DNA of 16,801 bases, taken from contig DASRHK010000103.1 of the NCBI GenBank assembly GCA_035650495.1, positions 1-16,801 on the forward strand, given 5' to 3'. The position numbers were made by a program, and so were the translations under genes. This DNA is from DASRHK01 sp035650495 (GTDB lineage: Bacteria; Pseudomonadota; Gammaproteobacteria; Nevskiales; Nevskiaceae). Below the pieces are notes generated by a model. That model searched no databases, was not told the origin of the DNA, and worked only from the letters and a program-made list of their open reading frames with translations. Every line of letters starts with the position of its first letter. Position 1 is the stretch's first letter. Below are positions 1 through 6,616 of the stretch, one piece after another.

Positions 1-297
1 TCGCCCGACGGAGCGCTGGCCGTCGAGCTGCAGGATGGTGCGGCTGACGCGGATGCCCCATTCGGTCGCCGAGATGAAGGCGAGCGCGTCCAGAAGCCCG
101 ATGCCGCGCACCCACCAGGGCAGCTTCGCCGCCTCGAGATAAAGCGTGGCATGCCCGTTGGCCGAGATCGCGCACCCGGTGAGGAACAGGAACAGCGCCA
201 GGGCGCGGCTGGTGCCGCTGTCGCGGTCGGTGATCCAGAAGGCCAGCCCCATTCCCGCGGCGATGAGCGCGACGACGTCGAAGGAGAGGGCTTCCAT
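1..297 (-). CDS. Membrane protein, N-terminal part (cut by window edge)
   Basis: An open frame of 99 codons starts at an ATG (complement of 295-297) and runs off the left edge without a stop, so only the N-terminus is present. It opens with a hydrophobic helix (about residues 4-19, ending in GMGLAFW), then the short charged loop ITDRDSGTSR. A second hydrophobic stretch (about 32-48) follows, and a third (about 70-82) leads into TEWGIRVSRT. This looks like the start of a multi-helix membrane sensor or regulator, whose output domain would lie outside the window. A GGDEF, cyclase or AraC-type output is possible but cannot be seen. The ribosome site is weak: AAGG lies about 13 bases upstream. The gene diverges from the L,D-transpeptidase at 438, with a CRP-like palindrome about 40 bases before its start. 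The frame is likely real because it reads as a coherent amphipathic membrane protein; the function is unknown. Confidence 0.7.
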   Translation of the reverse strand, partial: MEALSFDVVALIAAGMGLAFWITDRDSGTSRALALFLFLTGCAISANGHATLYLEAAKLPWWVRGIGLLDALAFISATEWGIRVSRTILQLDGQRSVGR

Positions 298-329
298 GGG
301 GGGCAGATTACCTTGCAAAGCGCATGCCT

Positions 330-345
330 TGTGACGCAGGTCACG
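330..345. promoter_or_regulatory. CRP/Clp-type binding site in divergent intergenic region
   Basis: The sequence reads TGTGA-CGCAGG-TCACG. It matches the CRP-family consensus TGTGA-N6-TCACA in nine of ten defined bases, and contains the perfect inverted repeat GTGAC-N4-GTCAC. It is centred near 337.5, about 40 bases before the start of the minus-strand membrane protein and about 100 bases before the plus-strand L,D-transpeptidase. A TAATCT hexamer on the minus strand (310-305) is about 30 bases from the palindrome centre, the spacing of a class II activated promoter. The site itself is seen directly; the factor (CRP, Clp or an FNR relative) is inferred. Confidence 0.5.
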
Positions 346-437
346 GGGATTGTGAACTCATGGCACGGCACCCAGTCTATCCATCGTCCCCGCCCTGCCT
401 AGCCCTTGGTAAGATGACCCGGCGGGGGTTCAACTCT

Positions 438-1163
438 ATGTCCAGCTGGTTCGGCCGCGGTCTCCTCGCGGCTCTGTTTGTGTGTAGCGCGCCGGTCTTC
501 GCGATGGACTCGCTCGCGGACGTGCTGATCCAGGCCGCGCCCGCCGCCAATCCCGACGTCCTGCGTGCAGCCGCCGCCGCCGCGAAGTGCGCCATCGAAA
601 CGGGTCACGCGCCGGCGACGCGCCTCGGCGTGATCGATTACTCGCTGCCGTCCACGCAGCCGCGCCTGTGGGTGTTCGACCTCAACAGCGGCACACTCCT
701 CTATCAGGAGCTCGTCGCGCACGGCCGTAATTCCGGCGACAACCTCGCGACCGCGTTCTCCAACGAGGCGTCGAGCCTGCAGTCGAGCCTGGGTCTCTAC
801 GAAACGCTCGACACCTACGCCGGCGACAACGGCTATTCGCTGCGCATGCAGGGCCTCGAGCCCGGCGTCAACGACCACGCCTACGATCGCGCGATCGTGA
901 TGCACGGCGCGCCGTACGTGAGCCAGAGCTTCATCAAGAAAGTCGGACGCATCGGCCGCAGCTGGGGTTGTCCCGCGGTGCGGCCGGAGATCGCGCACTC
1001 GCTGATCGACACGCTCAAGGGCGGCCAGTACGTGTTCGCCTACTATCCCGATCCGGGCTGGCTCGCGAAGTCGGCGTATCTGCACTGCGCCGACAAGTCG
1101 CAGCCCGAACCGCAACCCTATCTCGTCGACGTCGAGATGTGGCTCGCCGCAGCGGGCCCGTAA
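438..1163 (+). CDS. Secreted L,D-transpeptidase, YkuD_2-type catalytic domain
   Basis: The 241-residue protein has a Sec signal peptide (about 1-22: charged start, hydrophobic core, cleavage after VFA). The mature part is a single catalytic domain of the murein L,D-transpeptidase YkuD_2 family. The signature is MHGAPY (H156) followed by GRSWGCPAV, with C178 as the expected nucleophile. The family acts in the periplasm on peptidoglycan stem peptides, forming 3-3 cross-links or anchoring proteins; the exact reaction here is inferred. I chose the ATG at 438 because GGCGGGGG lies nine bases upstream and the signal peptide then starts normally. An in-frame ATG at 414 is the alternative and would add eight residues. 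A TAAGAT hexamer at 410-415 could be a -10 box, but no -35 is visible. The stop lies inside a hairpin shared with the convergent M23 gene, one base away. Confidence 0.92.
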   Translation: MSSWFGRGLLAALFVCSAPVFAMDSLADVLIQAAPAANPDVLRAAAAAAKCAIETGHAPATRLGVIDYSLPSTQPRLWVFDLNSGTLLYQELVAHGRNSGDNLATAFSNEASSLQSSLGLYETLDTYAGDNGYSLRMQGLEPGVNDHAYDRAIVMHGAPYVSQSFIKKVGRIGRSWGCPAVRPEIAHSLIDTLKGGQYVFAYYPDPGWLAKSAYLHCADKSQPEPQPYLVDVEMWLAAAGP

Positions 1164-1174
1164 CCTACGGCCCG
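1153..1174. terminator. Bidirectional hairpin spanning two convergent stop codons
   Basis: Bases 1153-1162 pair with 1166-1174 as a nine-base-pair GC-rich stem with one bulged C (1159) and a three-base loop. The TAA of the plus-strand L,D-transpeptidase (1161-1163) and the TAG of the minus-strand M23 gene (complement of 1165-1167) both lie within the structure. No T-run follows on either side, so it is not a textbook intrinsic terminator. It could still end both transcripts or protect their 3' ends. Confidence 0.45.
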
Positions 1175-1608
1175 ATCAGCAGCGGGTACGGGTTCACCGC
1201 CGCGCCCTGCCACCAGCGTTTCTCAGGCCCCAGCTTGAACATCGCGAAGTGCAGATGCGGCGCGGTGGCGATCGCGTTACCGGTCGAGCCGACGTAGCCG
1301 ATCACGTCGCCTCGCTTGATCTGCTGCCCTTCGCGCACGCCGTCGGCGTAGCGATCGAGATGCGCGTAGTAGTAGGTGTACTTGTCGCTGCGATCGAACT
1401 GGTAGATCGTCAGCCCGCCCGGAACGCTCTTGAACAGCTTGACGATGCGGCCGTCGTCGACGGCGAGCACTGGCGTTCCGCGCGGCGCCATGATGTCGAT
1501 CGCCTCGTGCGCGTGGCCGGTGCGCGCATCGCCGAAGGTGTCGTGCAGATCGGCGACCTTGCCCGAGACGGGGATGAGCAGCGCAGCAGTGAGAGCGGCG
1601 AACCACAT
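1165..1608 (-). CDS. Small secreted M23 family metallopeptidase (LytM-like)
   Basis: The 147-residue protein consists of a short signal peptide (about 1-16) and one M23 domain. The zinc-binding motif HEAID (H34, D38) and the HLH motif (H118, H120) are both intact, as is the conserved YYAHLDRY segment with H83. M23 enzymes are periplasmic endopeptidases that cut peptidoglycan cross-bridges or stem peptides. There is no LysM, SH3 or coiled-coil region, so this is a minimal stand-alone enzyme. The ATG at 1608 lies ten bases after the stop of the upstream L,D-transpeptidase, with GAGA as a weak ribosome site, so the two genes are almost certainly co-transcribed. The frame extends further upstream, but that part overlaps the neighbour and would destroy the signal peptide. 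Pairing a hydrolase with a transpeptidase suggests coordinated wall remodelling. Confidence 0.93.
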   Translation of the reverse strand: MWFAALTAALLIPVSGKVADLHDTFGDARTGHAHEAIDIMAPRGTPVLAVDDGRIVKLFKSVPGGLTIYQFDRSDKYTYYYAHLDRYADGVREGQQIKRGDVIGYVGSTGNAIATAPHLHFAMFKLGPEKRWWQGAAVNPYPLLIGP

Positions 1609-1618
1609 CGCGCGGATC

Positions 1619-2590
1619 TCATTTGCGCAGGATCGCGGGCATCCCGGCGCGCACCGCGTCCGCCATCGCGAGGGCATCCCAGTTCGTCAGGCGGATGCAG
1701 CCGTGCGACTCCGTCTTGCCGATGTTGCGCGGCTCCGGCGTGCCGTGGATGCCGTAGTGCGCTTTCGACAGATCCATCCACACCACACCGACCGGATTGT
1801 TCGGGCCGGCCTGGATCCAGGCTTTCTCGTCCTTCGCGTCGGCGTCCCAGAACAGGTTCGGGTTGTAGTGGAATTTCGGATTGCGGCTGATGCCCTGGAT
1901 CTTCCACGCGCCCAGCGGCAGCGGATCATGCTCGCTGCCCAGCGTCGCCGGGAAGTGCGCGACCGTGCGGCCCTCGCCGTCGACGAGCGTGATGTCGGAC
2001 GATGACTTGTTGACGAACACTTTCGACACCTTCGGCAGCGGCACGCGCTGCGCGACATTGAGCACGACGATCTGCTCGCCGGCCTTGCCGAGATCCTTGT
2101 CGGGATTGAGCGCCTCCAGGAATTCGGGGCGCACGTGGAATTTCTCGCCGAGCAATTCCTGCGGCGACGAATAGCCGAGCGCAGGCAGGCTCGCCTTCTC
2201 CATCATGTCTTCCGGCACGGGCGTGAACGGACCGGCGACGTCTTCCGGCGCGATCTGGTAGGGGATGAGGATCGGCTCCGGATCGGCGTCGAGCGCGCGC
2301 CACATGTCCTCGTCGATCGTGCCGGTCTGCTTCAGCTTGTGCGCTTCCTGATAGGCGTTCACCGCCTTGCGCAAGTTGCCGCCGAAGACGCCGTCGATCT
2401 CACCAGGCGAGAAGTGAGCGCGATCAAGCAGCACCTGTGCACGCAACACGGCGGCGCCCTTCATGCCCATCTTGAGCGGTTCCGTCGTCGCTTGATTGAC
2501 CTGATCGGGCGTGATCTGCGGCGGCGTCTGAGCGTTCGCCACGGAGAAAAGCGCAAACCCAATCAGCCACAGCACGCATCGCGCAGTCAT
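1619..2590 (-). CDS. L,D-transpeptidase with peptidoglycan-binding domain
   Basis: The 323-residue exported protein starts with a signal peptide (1-20, cleavage after ANA). A PG_binding_1-type helical domain follows (about 36-100; typical segments are GMKGAAVLRAQ and DGVFGGNLRKAV). A stretch around 145-178 resembles a LysM-like segment, with FHVRPEFLEALNP then GEQIVV. The YkuD catalytic domain (about 188-322) carries HYGIHGT (H282) and SHGCIRL with the nucleophile C299. Such enzymes make 3-3 cross-links or attach lipoproteins to the wall. The start has GAGGG four bases upstream. The gene lies 62 bases after ada and ten bases before the M23 gene, forming an operon-like run. It differs from the L,D-transpeptidase at 438 in domain family, so the two are not recent duplicates. 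Confidence 0.95.
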   Translation of the reverse strand: MTARCVLWLIGFALFSVANAQTPPQITPDQVNQATTEPLKMGMKGAAVLRAQVLLDRAHFSPGEIDGVFGGNLRKAVNAYQEAHKLKQTGTIDEDMWRALDADPEPILIPYQIAPEDVAGPFTPVPEDMMEKASLPALGYSSPQELLGEKFHVRPEFLEALNPDKDLGKAGEQIVVLNVAQRVPLPKVSKVFVNKSSSDITLVDGEGRTVAHFPATLGSEHDPLPLGAWKIQGISRNPKFHYNPNLFWDADAKDEKAWIQAGPNNPVGVVWMDLSKAHYGIHGTPEPRNIGKTESHGCIRLTNWDALAMADAVRAGMPAILRK

Positions 2591-2600
2591 CAGCCCTCAC

Positions 2601-2612
2601 CGGAATTTTCCG
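2601..2612. repeat. Short inverted repeat in the leader of the L,D-transpeptidase
   Basis: CGGAATTTTCCG consists of CGGAA and TTCCG around two T bases. It lies 10-20 bases upstream of the start codon at 2590, just before the ribosome site. It could be a small operator or a leader hairpin, and no known regulator is recognised. Chance occurrence cannot be excluded. Confidence 0.3.
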
Positions 2613-2652
2613 AAGTTCTAGAGGATTGGACCGCGCGCTTCGGCAGTTTTCG

Positions 2653-3732
2653 TCAGAGGGTTCCGGCCTTGCCGGCGCGCTCGCGGTCGATCAGGGTGCG
2701 CTTGCGCTCGATGCCCCAGCGATAGCCGCCGAGTCCGCCGTCGCCGCGGATCACGCGATGACACGGCACCGCGAGCGCGACGTTGTTGGAGCCGCACGCA
2801 TTGGCCACGGCACGCACAGCAGCCGGCTTGCCGATCCCGCGCGCGACTTCGGCGTAGCTGCGCAGTTCGCCGTACGGAATCTTCTGCAGGTAGCTCCACA
2901 CCTTCATCTGGAATGCGGTGCCGCGCAGGTCGAGCGGCAGTGCGAGCCGCGATTGCGATCCCGCGAGATACGCCGAGAGCGTGCGCATCCACGCCTCGAA
3001 TTGGCCGCGCGATGCGCCCTTCATCGGCTCGACGGCTGCGCTCGGGAATTCCATGCGCAGGCGCTGCTGCAATTCGTACTCGCTCGCGCCGAACTGCACG
3101 AAGCACAGGCCGCGATCCGTCGCCGCCATCATCAGCAAGCCGAGCGCAGTCTTGGCGAACGCGTAGGAGATCTCGGCGCCCTCGCCGCCTTTTCGATATT
3201 GCTTCGGCGTCATGCCGAGCCGCGTCGCCATCCGTTCGTAGACGCGGCTCGTCGATCCGAATCCCGCATCGAAGATCGCGCGCGTCACCGGCGCGCCTTC
3301 GCGCAGCTCGCGCTTGAGCGCACGCAGCCGCACCGATTCGACGTACTGCCTCGGCGTCACGCCGACGACGTCCTTGAAGCTGCGCTGCAGATGGAATGGA
3401 GAGAGATGCGCGTGCGCCGAGAGCTGCTTCAGGCTCAGGCGCTGCGTCGCATGCGCTTCGATGTAGCGACAGAGATCAGCGACGCGGCGCGCCATCGGAT
3501 CGCCCGACGATTCCAGTGGTCGGCAACGCTTGCATGCACGCAGCCCCGAAGCTTCCGCCTGCGCCGGTGTGTCGAAGAAGCGCACGTTCTCGCGCAGCGG
3601 ACGGCGCGACGCGCACGACGGCCGGCAATACACGCCGGTGGTGACGACGCCGTAGAAGAAGCGGCCGTCCTGCGAGCGATCGCGATCGACGACGGACTGC
3701 CAGCGAGCGTTATTGCTTGACGGGAGATTCAT
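2653..3732 (-). CDS. ada: Ada: alkylation-response regulator and O6-methylguanine-DNA methyltransferase
   Basis: The 359-residue protein has the full Ada layout. The N-terminal zinc module holds four cysteines (C36, C40, C67, C70), equivalent to C38/C42/C69/C72 of E. coli Ada; C36 would accept methyl from phosphotriesters and switch on activation. An AraC-type helix-turn-helix follows (about 83-180). The C-terminal methyltransferase domain (about 190-350) has PCHRV with the acceptor C324, repairing O6-methylguanine by suicide methyl transfer. The ATG at 3732 has GAGGTG six bases upstream; an in-frame ATG at 3744 lacks a good site. An Ada-box-like element sits about 67 bases upstream, consistent with autoregulation. 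Immediately downstream are cell-wall genes rather than the usual alkB or alkA, so co-regulation of those genes is uncertain. Confidence 0.96.
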   Translation of the reverse strand: MNLPSSNNARWQSVVDRDRSQDGRFFYGVVTTGVYCRPSCASRRPLRENVRFFDTPAQAEASGLRACKRCRPLESSGDPMARRVADLCRYIEAHATQRLSLKQLSAHAHLSPFHLQRSFKDVVGVTPRQYVESVRLRALKRELREGAPVTRAIFDAGFGSTSRVYERMATRLGMTPKQYRKGGEGAEISYAFAKTALGLLMMAATDRGLCFVQFGASEYELQQRLRMEFPSAAVEPMKGASRGQFEAWMRTLSAYLAGSQSRLALPLDLRGTAFQMKVWSYLQKIPYGELRSYAEVARGIGKPAAVRAVANACGSNNVALAVPCHRVIRGDGGLGGYRWGIERKRTLIDRERAGKAGTL

Positions 3733-3777
3733 GGCGCACCTCATCTTGCATCAGATGGGCGCCATGATGCGGATGCG

Positions 3778-3798
3778 ATCGGAAGAGATCGCTCCGAT
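3778..3798. repeat. Inverted repeat between the uncharacterised gene and ada
   Basis: ATCGGA (3778-3783) and TCCGAT (3793-3798) form a six-base-pair stem around a nine-base spacer. It lies in the 87-base gap downstream of the uncharacterised gene and directly next to the Ada-box-like element. It may be a weak terminator for the upstream gene or part of the ada control region; no T-run follows. Confidence 0.3.
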
Positions 3799-3807
3799 TC
3801 TTGCGCT
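3799..3807 (-). promoter_or_regulatory. Ada-box-like element upstream of ada
   Basis: The minus strand reads AGCGCAAGA here, in the wider context AGAGCGCAAGAAT. From memory the E. coli ada promoter contains AAAGCGCAAGATT, which would give 11 of 13 matches. The element is 67 bases upstream of the ada start codon, a reasonable distance for an activator site just upstream of a -35 region. I could not find a convincing -35/-10 pair downstream of it. The match is seen in the sequence; function is inferred. Confidence 0.45.
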
Positions 3808-3819
3808 CTCGGTCGGGCT

Positions 3820-4527
3820 TTACGCCGCCTGCTTCAGATAGCGCTCGCCGAGCCGCTCCAGGCCGCCGCGGTAATACTCGAAGCGATCGGCGAGATCGCG
3901 GAACACGGCGCGCAGGCCGAATTCATCGGCGAGATGATGGCGCGACGCGGTGAAGTAGTACGAGCTGCCCATCTTGCAGTAGTACTCGATGTTGACCGGC
4001 CGATGGTGATAGCGATGCCGATGCTCGATCCACGGCGCGAACAGGCCCGAGGTGACGAGCGCGTAGTTGCCGATGTGCGAGTGCACGACGAACAAGCGCT
4101 CCGGGCCCGACTGCGCGGCTTCGGCGACGAGATCGACGAGGTACTGGAACGTCTGCTGCTCGTCGCCCTGCACGCGATACATGCGATCGGTGCGGGTGAA
4201 CACGCCAAGGAGGTTGGCGAGGTACTGGATCGTGTTGCGCTCGACCGAATGGCGCCTGCCCTTGAGCGCGCGGCGCAGCAGCACGTTGAAGAAGAGCTTC
4301 GGCGACACTTCGAGCCACATCACGCTGCGATCGCAGATCGCTTCGAACACATAGTCGCTCTCGAGCAGCGAATCGAGCGTGTTCCAGTGATCGTGGATGC
4401 GCCGCGCGGCTTCCACGGCGTCGACGCCGGGAACCGGGAAATGCTCGAACAGGAACAGCAGATCCCGCGCATCGAGGGCGGGCGGTCCGAGCTGTGCGAA
4501 ATCGGGACGCCTCATGCCTCTAGTCAT
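3820..4527 (-). CDS. Uncharacterised soluble protein upstream of ada
   Basis: I do not recognise this protein of about 235 residues. It has no signal peptide or membrane segment and looks mostly helical and soluble. Visible features are an N-terminal DARDLLFLFEHFPVP segment, a middle section FFNVLLRRALKGRRH followed by YLANLLGVF, then FVVHSHIGNYALVTSGLF. A histidine- and tyrosine-rich stretch, HRHRYHHRPVNIEYYCKMGS, precedes a C-terminal helix ending FEYYRGGLERLGERYL. The clustered His, Tyr and Cys could bind a metal or cofactor, but there is no recognised motif. The start is uncertain: ATG at 4527 has GGA upstream, ATG at 4515 has GAGG too close, and a TTG lies at 4551. The gene precedes ada on the same strand with 87 bases between, and diverges from the histidine kinase. 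Confidence 0.85.
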   Translation of the reverse strand: MTRGMRRPDFAQLGPPALDARDLLFLFEHFPVPGVDAVEAARRIHDHWNTLDSLLESDYVFEAICDRSVMWLEVSPKLFFNVLLRRALKGRRHSVERNTIQYLANLLGVFTRTDRMYRVQGDEQQTFQYLVDLVAEAAQSGPERLFVVHSHIGNYALVTSGLFAPWIEHRHRYHHRPVNIEYYCKMGSSYYFTASRHHLADEFGLRAVFRDLADRFEYYRGGLERLGERYLKQAA

Positions 4528-4700
4528 GCAACATCCGGACCGCGGGCGCAACGGAGAATTTTTCAGGGATTTACGGCATGCTGGTCGTCCGCCCCGTCCG
4601 AAACCTGTCGCCTCCCGACGACGGACGGTATGACATCTCTATCGGTCTCCGCCGCGGAACAGCCTAGAGTCTCCTGTTCCTGCGGTGCGGAGGCGTCGCC
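4528..4700. other. Divergent intergenic region, uncharacterised gene / histidine kinase
   Basis: These 173 bases separate the divergent starts at 4527 and 4701. An AT-richer patch (4557-4574, AATTTTTCAGGGATTTA) stands out against the GC-rich background and may mark promoter DNA. For the kinase, CTGTCG and TATGAC 18 bases apart (4606-4635) form only a weak sigma-70-like pair. A strong GGAGG (4689-4693) lies seven bases before the kinase start. I see no hairpin, small gene or clear operator. Confidence 0.4.
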
Positions 4701-5942
4701 ATGTTCGACTGGCTATTCGAGCGGGATTTCATGCCGCACGGGCACTGCTTCTACTGGCGGCCCGACGTGCTCTGGACCGGCGTGATCTCCGACGCCGTCA
4801 TCGCGGCCTCGTACTTCTCGATCCCGATCACGCTGCTCTACTTCCTGCGGCGGCGTCCGGACGTGCCGTTCCCCGCGATGATCGTGCTGTTCGCGCTGTT
4901 CATCGTGCTGTGCGGCAGCGGCCACATCCTGTCGATCCTCACCGTGTGGACACCGGCGTACCCGATCGAAGCCGTCGAGCGCGCCGCGACGGCGATCGTG
5001 TCGATCATCACCGCGATCGGCTTGATCCCGATCGTCCCGCAAGCGCTCGCGATGCGCACGCCCGCGGAGGTCGAGAAAGAAAAGCAGAAGGCGGTCGAGC
5101 AGCTCGCCGAAGCCCAGGCGCAGCTCATCCAGCGCGAGCGCATGGCGTCGCTCGGATCGCTGGTTGCCGGCATCTCGCACGAGGTGAACACGCCGGTCGG
5201 CATCGGCGTCACCGCGGCGTCGATGCTCAAGGAACGCGCGACGCAGCTGAAGCGCCGCGCCAGCAACGGCGGCATCCAGCCGGCCGACATCGAGCGCTTC
5301 GTCGCGGTCGCTGAAGAATCGACGCAGATCATCCTGAAGAACCTGCAGCGCGCCGCCGACCTGATCCACAGCTTCAAGCAGATCGGCGTCGACCAGTCGA
5401 GCGGGCAGCGGCGCCGCTTCGATCTCAAGACCTACATCGACGAAGTGCTGCTGTCGCTGCTGCCGCAGCTCAAGAAGACCGGTCACGCGGTCAGCGTCGA
5501 CTGCCCCGTCGACTTCACGCTCGACAGCTATCCCGGCGCGATCGCGCAGATCCTCACCAACTTCGTCACCAACTCGCTCACGCACGGCTTCGAGCAAATG
5601 CCGCCAGGGCAGATGCAGATCATCGCGCAGCGCGACGGCGAGATGGTGCTGATGCGCTATCGCGACAACGGTCGCGGCGTGCCGCCAGAGAACGTACCGC
5701 GCCTGTTCGATCCGTTCTTCACGACCAAGCGCTCCGCCGGCGGTAGCGGGCTCGGCCTGCACATCGTCTACACGCTGGTGACGCAGACGCTGTGCGGAAC
5801 GATCCAGGTGTCGAGCACGCCCGGCAAGGGGCTCGAGTTCACCGTCCGCTTCCCCGCGAAGCTCGCGCCGCGCGACGAGAGCGCTGCGCCGACGGGACCT
5901 GCGATCCAGGCGCAGCCGGTTCGGCCGGAAGCGCTCTTCTAG
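4701..5942 (+). CDS. Histidine kinase with ethylene-receptor-like copper-binding sensor domain
   Basis: The 413-residue inner-membrane protein has three predicted helices (about 27-49, 57-80, 93-114). These are followed by a coiled coil (about 122-147), a dimerisation/phosphoacceptor region with HEVNTP (H160), and a complete HATPase domain: N box NFVTNSLTHG, then DNGRGVP, FDPFFTTK and GGSGLGLH. The sensor resembles plant ETR1. D31, Y38, I41, P42, I68, C71 and H75 match ETR1 D25, Y32, I35, P36, I62, C65 and H69, each offset by exactly six. In ETR1, C65 and H69 bind Cu(I) and these residues are needed for ethylene binding. The ligand here is inferred: ethylene, another small hydrophobic molecule, or copper. 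The N-terminal disulphide cysteines of ETR1 are absent; PHGHCFYW precedes helix 1. There is no GAF, PAS or receiver domain and no response regulator in the window, so it is an orphan kinase. GGAGG seven bases upstream supports the start. Confidence 0.95.
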   Translation: MFDWLFERDFMPHGHCFYWRPDVLWTGVISDAVIAASYFSIPITLLYFLRRRPDVPFPAMIVLFALFIVLCGSGHILSILTVWTPAYPIEAVERAATAIVSIITAIGLIPIVPQALAMRTPAEVEKEKQKAVEQLAEAQAQLIQRERMASLGSLVAGISHEVNTPVGIGVTAASMLKERATQLKRRASNGGIQPADIERFVAVAEESTQIILKNLQRAADLIHSFKQIGVDQSSGQRRRFDLKTYIDEVLLSLLPQLKKTGHAVSVDCPVDFTLDSYPGAIAQILTNFVTNSLTHGFEQMPPGQMQIIAQRDGEMVLMRYRDNGRGVPPENVPRLFDPFFTTKRSAGGSGLGLHIVYTLVTQTLCGTIQVSSTPGKGLEFTVRFPAKLAPRDESAAPTGPAIQAQPVRPEALF

Positions 5943-5953
5943 AACGCGCCTTC
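5928..5953. terminator. Possible weak hairpin around overlapping convergent stop codons
   Basis: GAAGCGC (5928-5934) can pair with GCGCCTTC (5946-5953) with one bulged base, leaving an 11-base loop. The loop holds the palindrome CTAG (5939-5942), which serves as TAG for both the plus-strand kinase and the minus-strand crotonase. The stem is short and no T-run is present, so termination activity is doubtful. Confidence 0.22.
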
Positions 5954-6616
5954 GCTCTTCAGCATCTCGCGGATCGTCTTCGCGAGCGGCCCGCGCACGC
6001 GCTCCTTGGTGCCCTTGTGCGCGGCGCGATCGAGCTTGCCGAAATCCGCCGCGAGCTTGCGCGCTTCGTCCATCAGCTGCGCCTCGGGCACGACGCGATC
6101 GAGGAATCCCGCGGCGACGGCATCGGCAGGCGTATACATCTCCGACAAAAGCATCGCGCGCTGGTAGTGCGCCGGATGCAGCCGCGCGCGCAGCAGCTCG
6201 ATCGCCGGATGCGGCAGCACGAGCCCGATCGCGACTTCGTTGGCGACGATCTTGAACGCGCCGTCGACGCCGAGCCGATAGTCGACCGACTGCATGAGGA
6301 ATGCGCCCATCGCGATCGCGTGACCGTTGCACGCGCCGATCACCGGACGCGGATACGTAAGCAGCCGCGCGGCGAGCTCGAAGCCGCCCTTGAGCATGCC
6401 CATCGCGTCGCCGCCGCCCCGCAGCACCTTCAGGTCGAAGCCGCCCGAGAACACGCCGGTGCGGCCCGTGAGGATGATGATCGCCTTGTCGGCTTCGGCG
6501 CGATCGATCGCGGCGTTGATCTCCCCCTGCATCGCCGGCGACAGCGCATTGACCTTGCCGTCGTCCATCGCGATCGTCGCGACGCCGTTCTCGTGCTGAT
6601 ACGTGCAGAGGCTCAT
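5939..6616 (-). CDS. Crotonase (enoyl-CoA hydratase/isomerase) family protein
   Basis: The 225-residue protein is a crotonase-fold enzyme, shorter than the usual 255-260. Visible elements are the CoA/oxyanion segments GVFSGGFDL (55-62) and NGHAIAMGAF (97-106), then ANEVAIGL (125-132). Aligned by eye with rat mitochondrial hydratase, the glutamate equivalent to E144 is replaced by F106, while the E164 equivalent is retained as E127. A single glutamate at this position is typical of delta3,delta2-enoyl-CoA isomerases and some other crotonases, so isomerase activity is more likely than classical hydration; this is an inference. The start at 6616 is secure: AAGGAG lies eight bases upstream, and the ATG overlaps the stop of the preceding lipoprotein gene as ATGA, indicating translational coupling. 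Its stop codon overlaps that of the convergent kinase gene. Confidence 0.93.
   Translation of the reverse strand: MSLCTYQHENGVATIAMDDGKVNALSPAMQGEINAAIDRAEADKAIIILTGRTGVFSGGFDLKVLRGGGDAMGMLKGGFELAARLLTYPRPVIGACNGHAIAMGAFLMQSVDYRLGVDGAFKIVANEVAIGLVLPHPAIELLRARLHPAHYQRAMLLSEMYTPADAVAAGFLDRVVPEAQLMDEARKLAADFGKLDRAAHKGTKERVRGPLAKTIREMLKSEGAF

Noticed and set aside
146..402. Two short plus-strand frames opposite the left-edge gene
   Set aside because: The minus-strand frame gives a coherent membrane protein; these two are low-complexity and lack ribosome sites.
4713..6332. A 539-codon open frame on the minus strand opposite the kinase
   Set aside because: Its product is arginine-, aspartate- and alanine-rich low-complexity sequence typical of an antisense shadow in GC-rich DNA, and it covers a clear kinase.
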